Origin: Parachlamydiales bacterium
GTDB taxonomy: Bacteria; Chlamydiota; Chlamydiia; Chlamydiales; SM23-39
Assembly: GCA_003151315.1 (NCBI GenBank)
Contig: PLXF01000115.1
Location: 1,197 to 7,572 of the forward strand
Direction of reading: 5' to 3'
Length of the DNA stretch: 6,376 nt
A program made the translations under genes and the position numbers. The notes beneath the pieces are model-generated. The model ran no database searches, was not told where the DNA came from, and worked only from the letters and a program-made list of their open reading frames with translations. Every line of letters begins with the position of its first letter. The first letter of the stretch is position 1. Of the stretch, positions 1-5,522 are shown piece by piece.

Positions 1-291
1 GCCTGTTATAGCTAAGCGCAAAATCCCTCTACGGTCAGAAACAGGCCGCCCCAGCTCCTCTTCAACGCGATCAATAAGTGCACGAGAGGCCTGCATCCCC
101 TCATCCGCGCACCAGGATTTACGCCCCCATTTTCCCGGAAAGGGGTGAAGCAATCCGGCCGAAACGCCAGAGGCCCCCTCGCCAATCCCTAAAGGATCGA
201 ACAGGGTCACAGAAACAGCAGGATATTGGAGAAGAGCCCAGCAAGCAGAAAGACCGGCTAAGCCGCCGCCGGCAATCGCGATTTTTTTCAT
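1..291 (-). CDS. FAD-dependent oxidoreductase, D-amino-acid oxidase/dehydrogenase (DAO) family; N-terminal 97 residues, runs off left edge
   Basis: Partial gene: the frame opens at ATG 291-289 and stays open to base 1. The product begins MKKIAIAGGGLAGLSA, a Rossmann ADP-binding strand-turn-helix with GxGxxG at residues 8-13 (GGGLAG). An acidic residue ends the second strand (D32, in TLFDP), where it would bind the ADP ribose of FAD. Residues 39-53 (GASGVSAGLLHPFPG) match the conserved second motif of DAO/glycine-oxidase/MnmC-C-like flavoproteins. By family it would oxidise an amine or amino acid with FAD, but the substrate-binding and C-terminal parts are outside the window, so the substrate cannot be named. 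The ATG overlaps the TGA of the upstream membrane-protein gene (ATGA), which suggests translational coupling; no strong Shine-Dalgarno is visible. From memory, Chlamydia trachomatis has a predicted D-amino-acid dehydrogenase (CT375) beside mdhC (CT376); this could be its counterpart. The family call is firm and the orthology is inference. Confidence 0.85.
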   Translation of the reverse strand, partial: MKKIAIAGGGLAGLSACWALLQYPAVSVTLFDPLGIGEGASGVSAGLLHPFPGKWGRKSWCADEGMQASRALIDRVEEELGRPVSDRRGILRLAITG

Positions 292-1109
292 CGCGTTTCA
301 GCTCGCCGATTCAGTAAGGGGTAACTTTCGGCGGCGAAATTGAAAAAGAAGATCACGGCCGGGGTCAATAGGGCCGCAAAGGGCAACATGATAAAAAACC
401 ACTCTAAAGCCAACGTCCAACTCTCTGAGCCGAAAGAAAAACTAAGGTTGGTGAGAAAGGCGGCAAATGTCAATAAACAGGCACAAAAAAGAAGGGGCGC
501 GAGGGCGATCAGAAAAAGGGCAATGCTAATAAACGGTTTTTTCGTGATGGCCGAAAAGATCTGCTTCGCTAAATGGAGATGTTTAGAGGGGGCAAAAACG
601 GCGGCAGGTGAAGCAAAGAAGAGAAGACCAAGGTTAAATAAACACAGGAGAATGGAGCAGAGAATCAGCATAAAAGGGGCAAAGGAAAACAGCGTGCTAA
701 ATAAGAGGCCCAATCCAGGAATTTGCTTAAATAAAAAAAAGATCCCCATCGCAATCCATAGAAGCAAATAAGACAAAAGAGGGGGCAAAGAGAGATAAGC
801 CGTGCCCACTAATGCATCAAACGATGCCGATAAAAGCTCTTTCAGTTCCAGGGGCTGTTTATTCCTATCACACTGATGCATTTTGGCCACCAAAGCACCG
901 ACAGGAAGCAAAACGGCAGTCCCTATGAAAATGGGGATAAAACCCAAACTCAATGCCATCCAATCGCTAGCGCCAAAGGCAAGTGCGCGGCAAAAAACAA
1001 TTAAAAGACCGCAGAGGATAAGGGAAGAGAATACAAGGAGTGCCTTAGCTCGCGTAAAGCTAAAGAGCGCCGCCTGATTAAACGCTTTTTCAATTTCTAT
1101 CCAACTCAT
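288..1109 (-). CDS. Polytopic inner-membrane protein of unknown function (273 aa)
   Basis: I do not recognise a named family. The protein is very hydrophobic, with about six to seven membrane segments at roughly residues 22-40, 51-76, 99-127, 132-168 (long enough for two), 193-221 and 234-258. A polar loop rich in K, Q and E lies between the second and third (about 77-95), and a basic loop around 175-192. There is no cleavable signal peptide; the first 20 residues look amphipathic and cytoplasmic. The C-terminus ends in a short basic tail (LLNRRAETR). No catalytic or transporter signature is evident, so it could be a channel, a permease-like protein or a membrane assembly factor. It starts 44 nt after the kinase stop without a recognisable Shine-Dalgarno, and its TGA overlaps the ATG of the FAD oxidoreductase, pointing to co-expression with that enzyme. 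The long lysine-rich frame on the opposite strand is its antisense shadow. Confidence 0.82.
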   Translation of the reverse strand: MSWIEIEKAFNQAALFSFTRAKALLVFSSLILCGLLIVFCRALAFGASDWMALSLGFIPIFIGTAVLLPVGALVAKMHQCDRNKQPLELKELLSASFDALVGTAYLSLPPLLSYLLLWIAMGIFFLFKQIPGLGLLFSTLFSFAPFMLILCSILLCLFNLGLLFFASPAAVFAPSKHLHLAKQIFSAITKKPFISIALFLIALAPLLFCACLLTFAAFLTNLSFSFGSESWTLALEWFFIMLPFAALLTPAVIFFFNFAAESYPLLNRRAETR

Positions 1110-1118
1110 AGAGTTGCG

Positions 1119-1147
1119 ATAGTACCGTAAAGGGGGACGAAATACAA
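1119..1147 (-). promoter_or_regulatory. Possible sigma70/sigma66-type promoter with a near-leaderless start for the membrane-protein gene
   Basis: On the minus strand TTGTAT (1147-1142) is followed after exactly 17 nt by TACTAT (1124-1119). These match the consensus boxes at 3/6 and 4/6 positions. A start site 6-7 nt downstream would fall only a few bases before the ATG at 1109, giving an almost leaderless mRNA, which would fit the missing Shine-Dalgarno. Matches this weak are common by chance, and the gene may simply be read through from the kinase gene. Confidence 0.22.
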
Positions 1148-1153
1148 GGATTC

Positions 1154-2353
1154 TTACATTTTCCTTTCATCCGGAGGCATTTCGTTTTGTTTAATTTCAT
1201 TCCAGAGGTTTAGCGCTTGCGCGGCTGTCAAACGACGAACGGGGTCTACTTGGAGCATTCCAAAAATAAGACGGGGCAGAGATAGAGGAAGAGGAGGTTC
1301 GGGAAAAAACGGTTCTTGAGCTGACAAACTGACTAAAAATTTTACCTGCAAACCCTCGTCATTCCTTCCAAAATAATTACCAATAACGCCGCGGCGCAAT
1401 GGTTCGAAATGCTCAGCAAAAAGACGGTAGAGAACTTTGCCTAAAGCCCAGACATCCGATCTTTGCTCATCGGCACTATCCCAGCGCAATTGCGGTTCGT
1501 CGTCCAATTGCCAAAAGACACGCGCCTTTTCAGGAGAGAAAATCGCAAACGGCCCATCAACATCGATATCGCAATCGGGATTAGGGTCAAGCCAAAGAGC
1601 TAAATCAAAATCTCCAATAACAGCTTGAGTACGACCATCTTCTAATTGATCTAAAAAAATATTTCGGGGTTTGATATCGCAGTGAACAATTTCCTTTTTA
1701 TGAATATTATCCAGCCCGTAGATCAAATCTTCAGCAATTTGCCATTTGTGGAGAAAGCTCAAATTGTCGAGGTGAATCGCTAAATCTCCTAGCCGGTATT
1801 CTTGTTCATAAATAGAAATACTCACGCAGCCATCAGGATCACCTTTCTCTCTTTCAAAAAAACCCTCAACTTGAGCCACTCCTCTACACCCTTTTAATGT
1901 CTCTAAAAAACCCCATTCCGATCGTAACCCCGCCAGCAGCTCTTCAACCTGAATACTTTCAAGGCAAGGCACTAAACGTTTGTATCGCGCCCCCGTAAAC
2001 AGAGAAATTGCCGGCTTAGCCATTTTCATTCCTCCCATTGGAAGGGAGTCGTCATTTTCACTTTTTATATTGCAATAGACATTGGAGGAGTTCCAGTAGA
2101 GAGAAAAAGGATAACCGGTGATCTTCCTACTGATTTTTGGAGCATGTTCATTAAATAAAAGGAGGCCGCGCACCTTCAAATCATTGTATATTTTTTGGCA
2201 ATCCTCTTCCGACAACCCAAGCGTTCCTAAATTTCGGATAATTGCCTCAGATTCCCGGAGTATACGATGGCAAAGGTGGATCGATGCAGGGGAAACTACG
2301 AAGCCGCCCGTGTCGCAATCCGTTGAATGTATTGACGTAGATATAGAAGCCAT
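1154..2353 (-). CDS. Eukaryotic-like Ser/Thr protein kinase, divergent (399 aa; DFD instead of DFG)
   Basis: The C-lobe of a Hanks-type kinase is clear. The catalytic loop is HCDIKPRN (224-231) with Asp226, Lys228 and Asn231 intact. The metal-binding motif is DFD (248-250), so Asp248 is kept but the usual Gly is Asp. SPE (273-275) stands for APE, DVWALGKVLYRLF (300-312) is helix F, and Arg374 in VDPVRRLTAAQAL is the subdomain XI arginine. The N-lobe is hard to read: MGGMKMAKPAI (106-116) may be the glycine loop, K125 in GARYK the ATP-anchoring lysine, and E146 the helix-C glutamate, all uncertain. Residues 1-100 have no recognised domain. There is no transmembrane segment or sensor domain, so it is probably soluble; whether it acts on bacterial or host proteins cannot be told. 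The retained D-K-N-D residues suggest activity, but a pseudokinase is possible. The gene looks more AT-rich than its neighbours and follows an AT-rich spacer. No Shine-Dalgarno precedes the ATG; the next Met is at residue 106, so this start is the only sensible one. Confidence 0.9.
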   Translation of the reverse strand: MASISTSIHSTDCDTGGFVVSPASIHLCHRILRESEAIIRNLGTLGLSEEDCQKIYNDLKVRGLLLFNEHAPKISRKITGYPFSLYWNSSNVYCNIKSENDDSLPMGGMKMAKPAISLFTGARYKRLVPCLESIQVEELLAGLRSEWGFLETLKGCRGVAQVEGFFEREKGDPDGCVSISIYEQEYRLGDLAIHLDNLSFLHKWQIAEDLIYGLDNIHKKEIVHCDIKPRNIFLDQLEDGRTQAVIGDFDLALWLDPNPDCDIDVDGPFAIFSPEKARVFWQLDDEPQLRWDSADEQRSDVWALGKVLYRLFAEHFEPLRRGVIGNYFGRNDEGLQVKFLVSLSAQEPFFPEPPLPLSLPRLIFGMLQVDPVRRLTAAQALNLWNEIKQNEMPPDERKM

Positions 2354-2428
2354 AACTAAACCATTAAATTAACTACAATTATAATAAACAAAACGAATAA
2401 ATTAGTAAATTAAAATAATTACTTTATT
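2354..2428. other. AT-rich intergenic spacer between pip and the kinase gene
   Basis: These 75 bases are nearly all A and T and form the only sizeable gap in the window, separating the TCA/peptidase block from the kinase block. The spacer holds the candidate kinase promoter. An all-A/T inverted repeat (AAAATAA, 5-nt loop, TTATTTT at 2412-2430) touches the pip stop codon. With no G-C pairs this is a poor intrinsic terminator, so no confident terminator for pip is visible. Confidence 0.6.
2378..2406 (-). promoter_or_regulatory. Candidate promoter of the kinase block (TATAAT -10 box)
   Basis: A perfect TATAAT lies on the minus strand at 2383-2378, 24 nt before the kinase ATG at 2353. At 17-nt spacing the -35 position (2406-2401) reads ACTAAT, a poor match, so the call rests on the -10 box. 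The flanking A/T richness would help melting but also raises the chance of a random match. Transcription would start near 2371, giving a leader of about 18 nt. Confidence 0.35.
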
Positions 2429-3373
2429 TTAAATTCGAAACCGATCGGTCGCTCGAATCAGAGCATCGGTAATACCCGCCTCAGAAGCCGAATGGCCCGC
2501 ATCAGGAATGATCTCTAAGTGCGCCTCTGGCCAGGCTTTGTGGAGATCCCAAGCGCTTTTTAAAGGGCAAATTACATCGTATCTTCCGTGGATAATCACA
2601 GCGGGGATGGAGCGGATTTTATGGACATGGTCCAGGAGCCAAGAATCGGTTTTGAAAAAGCAGTGGTTGAGAAAATAGTGACATTCGACCCGGGCAATCG
2701 CATCGGCATGCCGCTCTTCGGTAAAACTATCTAACAATTCCCGGTCGAACATCAGCCGCAAAGCGGCCCCTTCCCATCTAGACCAACTCAAAGCAGCAAC
2801 TCTTCGCACCTTCTCGTCTGGTGAAGTGAGCCGTTTGTGATAGGCGCGAATTAAATCACCCCGCTCTTCTACCGGAATGGGAGATAAGTACCTTTCCCAC
2901 TCATCGGGAAATAGATGGTGGGCTCCCTGCTGGTAAAACCACTCAATCTCCTCTTGGCGTCCCATAAAAATGCCCCGGAGGATAATCGCCATCACCGCTT
3001 CAGGATGAGTTTCGCTGTAAGCCAGAGCTAGAGTACTCCCCCATGAACCGCCAAAAACGACCCACTTTTCAACTTCGAGATGTTTCCTAAGCTTTTCGAT
3101 GTCGGCGACAAGATCCCAAGTGGTATTGTCAATTAAGCTGGAATGGGGGCGGCTTTGTCCGCAGCCCCGCTGATCGAACAAAATGATCCGGTAAGCCTCA
3201 GGATCGAAAAAAGATCGATGACTAGGCTCGGTTCCCGATCCAGGCCCACCATGGAGAAAAATCACCGGCTTCCCTTCGAGATTGCCACTCTCTTCCCAAT
3301 AGAGTTCATGCTCAGAAGAGACGGGTAAAAAGCCTGTTCGGTAAGGTTCGATGGAGGGGTAGCGTGTTCTCAT
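2429..3373 (-). CDS. pip: Proline iminopeptidase (prolyl aminopeptidase, EC 3.4.11.5)
   Basis: Alpha/beta-hydrolase of peptidase family S33 that removes N-terminal proline from peptides in the cytoplasm. At 314 aa it has the usual length and is complete. The oxyanion-hole motif HGGPGSG is at 41-47, followed by the family-typical DQRGCGQSRPH (67-77). The nucleophile elbow GGSWGS (108-113) holds Ser110. Asp266 in GRYDVICP and His294 in DAGHS complete the triad. The helical cap with WSRWEG (197-202) is the part that recognises proline in this family. Its ATG overlaps the TGA of gltA (ATGA) and no good Shine-Dalgarno is seen, so translation is probably coupled to gltA. It is the last gene of the mdh-gltA block. 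Placement behind two TCA-cycle genes suggests use of host-derived or salvaged peptides as amino-acid or carbon source, but that link is inference. Confidence 0.96.
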   Translation of the reverse strand: MRTRYPSIEPYRTGFLPVSSEHELYWEESGNLEGKPVIFLHGGPGSGTEPSHRSFFDPEAYRIILFDQRGCGQSRPHSSLIDNTTWDLVADIEKLRKHLEVEKWVVFGGSWGSTLALAYSETHPEAVMAIILRGIFMGRQEEIEWFYQQGAHHLFPDEWERYLSPIPVEERGDLIRAYHKRLTSPDEKVRRVAALSWSRWEGAALRLMFDRELLDSFTEERHADAIARVECHYFLNHCFFKTDSWLLDHVHKIRSIPAVIIHGRYDVICPLKSAWDLHKAWPEAHLEIIPDAGHSASEAGITDALIRATDRFRI

Positions 3374-4530
3374 TGTCTACTTTTGTACAGATACAGGGGG
3401 CGGATGATAGGCGTTCCTTTACCGCCGCGCGCCTGAGTCCTTTCATAGACAATTTGAATCGCGATCCCGATACAGCGGGATAGTCCAAACAAAATGGTAT
3501 AAAATTCGGGATAGGTGAAGCCCGCGGCCATCAATACGGTCCCTGTAATCGCATCGATGTTGGGATAAGGATCGGAGATTTTGGGATTTTCTTTCAAGAC
3601 CCGGCTCCCCTCTGTTCTTAGGAGAAGGGCAATTTTAACTAAAGGATGGTCGGGAAAATGTTTTTGCGCGTAGTCATAAAATACGGTAGCGCGAGGATCT
3701 TCTACCCGTAAAACGGCATGGCCAAATCCGAAAACGAGTTCATTATTCGCCAGTTTATGCCGGATCAGCCTCTCAATATCGTGCGCCTTTGCCTCTTCGC
3801 CCGCCTCGTCTAATACTTTTTGGACAAACTCTAAACAATCTTGATTGGCTCGGCCATGTCTAGGCCCTGCAAGCGCCGTCATGGCAGCCGCGAGAGAGCC
3901 CCACATCGGCTCGAGACCTGAGGCTACCGCTTTTCCTACAAACGTCGATAAATTCCCTCCGCAATGGTCGTAGTGGACAATGTTGAAGAGGCTCATGACT
4001 TGCACTAACTCGCCCCCTTTTTTTTTCGGCATCTGGAGCATATGGACAAAATTTTCCATGTAGCCAAGCTCTGGCTTCGAAGGGGGCGTCTTTCCCCACC
4101 CAGCTAGGTGGTTAATCGTCGCGGCGACAATTTGGGGTAATTTGGAGATCACCTGAAGACAGTCTTCCGCATAATCGCCCGTCGATTCTAACATTTCTGC
4201 GAGCAGAAGGGCCGCGGCAAAAGCGTCCATCGGATGGCCCGCTTTCGGAAGCGATTCGATATGGCGGATCGTCTCTAGTTTACAAGAGGCCCGACTAGAC
4301 AACTCCTGTTCAAATTGGGCCAATTGCTCTTGGCTTCCCATCTGACCGTGATAGAGAAGGTAGATCACCTCCATCGGATCTTTATCTTGAATTTCCGAAA
4401 TGGGTCTACCTACATAGGTGAGTCCTTGGTAAGGATCGACATAAGAGGTGACACAATAACCAATGGGAAAACCCCGCATTCCCGTTTCTAGCTGCTTTTT
4501 TGTGATCTCAAATAGGACCCCTTCTCTCAT
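3370..4530 (-). CDS. gltA: Citrate synthase, mitochondrial/eukaryote-like type (386 aa)
   Basis: Condenses oxaloacetate with acetyl-CoA to citrate (EC 2.3.3.x), the entry step of the TCA cycle. Numbering from the start chosen here, His189 (HYDHCGGN), His225 (GPRHGRANQ), His271 (GFGHAVLR) and Asp326 (PNIDA) match mitochondrial His238, His274, His320 and Asp375. Arg280, Arg352 and Arg377 match the substrate-binding arginines 329, 401 and 421. DHxGGN, GHAVLRxxDPR and FGLSRCIG are signatures of the mitochondrial-like group, not of the NADH-regulated E. coli type (GHRVYK, NVDFYSG). Oddities are Cys190 where Glu is usual and Arg224/Arg227 flanking the catalytic His where Leu is usual. The frame extends upstream to 4647 inside mdh, but the first 39 residues resemble no citrate synthase. 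Two adjacent ATGs occur at 4533 (TAATG with the mdh stop) and 4530; AAAGGA sits 5 nt before the latter, which I chose. The stop overlaps pip. Confidence 0.95.
   Translation of the reverse strand: MREGVLFEITKKQLETGMRGFPIGYCVTSYVDPYQGLTYVGRPISEIQDKDPMEVIYLLYHGQMGSQEQLAQFEQELSSRASCKLETIRHIESLPKAGHPMDAFAAALLLAEMLESTGDYAEDCLQVISKLPQIVAATINHLAGWGKTPPSKPELGYMENFVHMLQMPKKKGGELVQVMSLFNIVHYDHCGGNLSTFVGKAVASGLEPMWGSLAAAMTALAGPRHGRANQDCLEFVQKVLDEAGEEAKAHDIERLIRHKLANNELVFGFGHAVLRVEDPRATVFYDYAQKHFPDHPLVKIALLLRTEGSRVLKENPKISDPYPNIDAITGTVLMAAGFTYPEFYTILFGLSRCIGIAIQIVYERTQARGGKGTPIIRPLYLYKSRQ
4013..4026 (-). other. A9G5 homopolymer run inside gltA (possible slippage site)
   Basis: On the coding strand nine A are followed directly by five G, encoding the Lys-Lys-Lys-Gly-Gly stretch at residues 169-173. 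Such runs are prone to polymerase or ribosome slippage and to sequencing indels. The frame here is intact on both sides, so no frameshift is present in this copy. Confidence 0.5.
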
Positions 4531-4532
4531 CA

Positions 4533-5522
4533 TTATCCTTTGAGGAGGTGGTTCACCAAGTCTCGCTCCTCTATCAATTCTTTTTGCGTGATTGCTATTT
4601 TTTCTTTCAAGAACGGATCGAGATTTAGGCCAGAAATAATTTCCCAATCCCCTTTCCCTTCCGATCTACAGGGGAAAGAGAACACCAAATCTTGAGCAAT
4701 TGAGTAAGGATTGCCATTGGAATAAACAGCCGCAGAAAACCATGTGGAGGGAGTCCAAAGCGAACGCATCGAATCGATGGCGGCATTCGCAGCAGAAGCG
4801 GCCGACGATTTACCTCGAGCCGCAATCACCTCGGTGCCCCTTTTTTGGATCGCCGAAATAAACGCGGTCTCTAACCAGGTTCGGTCTGGAATCACCTCTT
4901 CCACTTTTTTTCCCCGAATATGCGCATGAAAAAAATCGGGAACTTGGGTGGCTGAATGGTTGCCCCAAATCGTCATCTGCGAAACCTCAGAGACTAAGGA
5001 GCCCCCTTTCCGAGCCAATTGCGAGACGCCCCGATTTTGATCGAGCCGAGTCATTGCATGGAACCGATTTTTAGGGATATCGGGGGCATTATGCATAGCA
5101 ATAAGGCAATTGGTATTGCACGGATTACCCACAACTAACACACGCACATCCGAGGCGGCTACCCGATTTAAAGCCTTTCCCTGCTCGACAAAGATTTTTC
5201 CATTGTCAGCCAACAGATCCTTGCGCTCCATACCGGGCCCTCGAGGTTTAGCGCCGACGAGAAAAGCGATATTCACATCGCCAAAAATCTCTTCGGGATC
5301 GGAACCTATTTTTACCTCTCTTAAGAGGGGGAATACACAATCATCGAGCTCCATGACCACCCCTTTCAAAGCACCCACCGAATCGGGGATATCCAAAAGA
5401 TGCAGAGCAATCGGCTGATTGGGGCCAAACAGATCCCCTTGAGCTAGACGAAAGAGTAGGCTATAGGCGATCTGTCCGGCACTTCCCGTAACTGCAATCC
5501 GTTTGAGAGGTAGTTTCATCAT
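4533..5522 (-). CDS. mdh: Malate dehydrogenase, NAD-dependent (EC 1.1.1.37)
   Basis: Oxidises malate to oxaloacetate with NAD in the cytoplasm and supplies the substrate of the citrate synthase encoded next. It is complete at 329 aa, normal for the group of cytosolic-type bacterial and chlamydial enzymes. The NAD-binding turn GSAGQIA is at 13-19, and Asp44 at the end of the second strand favours NAD over NADP. The mobile substrate loop PRGPGMER (93-100) carries Arg94 and Arg100. VGNPCNTN (131-138) follows, with Cys where Ala is usual. MTRLDQNR (157-164) provides Asp161 and Arg164, and WGNHS (186-190) the catalytic His189. RGPGMER and RLDQNR resemble Chlamydia MdhC as I recall it. The gene begins immediately after the TAG of the upstream gene with two ATGs in a row (5522, 5519); GGGG lies 3 nt before the first and 6 nt before the second, so the true start may be 5519. 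The 3' end carries the gltA ribosome binding site. Confidence 0.97.
   Translation of the reverse strand: MMKLPLKRIAVTGSAGQIAYSLLFRLAQGDLFGPNQPIALHLLDIPDSVGALKGVVMELDDCVFPLLREVKIGSDPEEIFGDVNIAFLVGAKPRGPGMERKDLLADNGKIFVEQGKALNRVAASDVRVLVVGNPCNTNCLIAMHNAPDIPKNRFHAMTRLDQNRGVSQLARKGGSLVSEVSQMTIWGNHSATQVPDFFHAHIRGKKVEEVIPDRTWLETAFISAIQKRGTEVIAARGKSSAASAANAAIDSMRSLWTPSTWFSAAVYSNGNPYSIAQDLVFSFPCRSEGKGDWEIISGLNLDPFLKEKIAITQKELIEERDLVNHLLKG
4536..4541 (-). promoter_or_regulatory. Ribosome binding site of gltA within the mdh 3' end
   Basis: AAAGGA covers the last two sense codons of mdh (Lys-Gly), 5 nt before ATG 4530 and only 2 nt before ATG 4533. The spacing favours the second ATG as the citrate synthase start and rules against the much longer upstream frame. 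Confidence 0.55.

Noticed and set aside
78..317. 79-residue plus-strand open frame
   Set aside because: Overlaps the clear Rossmann-fold start of the FAD oxidoreductase on the other strand; its low-complexity basic composition is typical of a shadow frame.
340..771. 143-residue Lys/Arg-rich open frame on the plus strand
   Set aside because: It is the antisense of the hydrophobic membrane-protein gene; Phe/Leu-rich codons read backwards give Lys/Glu/Gln-rich sequence. No ribosome binding site or family resemblance.
2412..2430. Perfect 7-bp inverted repeat after pip as an intrinsic terminator
   Set aside because: The stem is all A/T, lacks a following uniform U tract, and such repeats are expected by chance in a nearly pure A/T spacer.
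3860..4099. 79-residue minus-strand frame overlapping gltA next to the A9G5 run, considered as a frameshift product
   Set aside because: The main gltA frame is intact through all catalytic residues; the alternative frame resembles nothing and has no separate ribosome binding site.
4531..4647. In-frame 39-residue N-terminal extension of citrate synthase inside the mdh gene
   Set aside because: It lies entirely within the conserved mdh C-terminus in another frame, resembles no citrate synthase, and a Shine-Dalgarno sits just before the internal ATG pair at 4533/4530.
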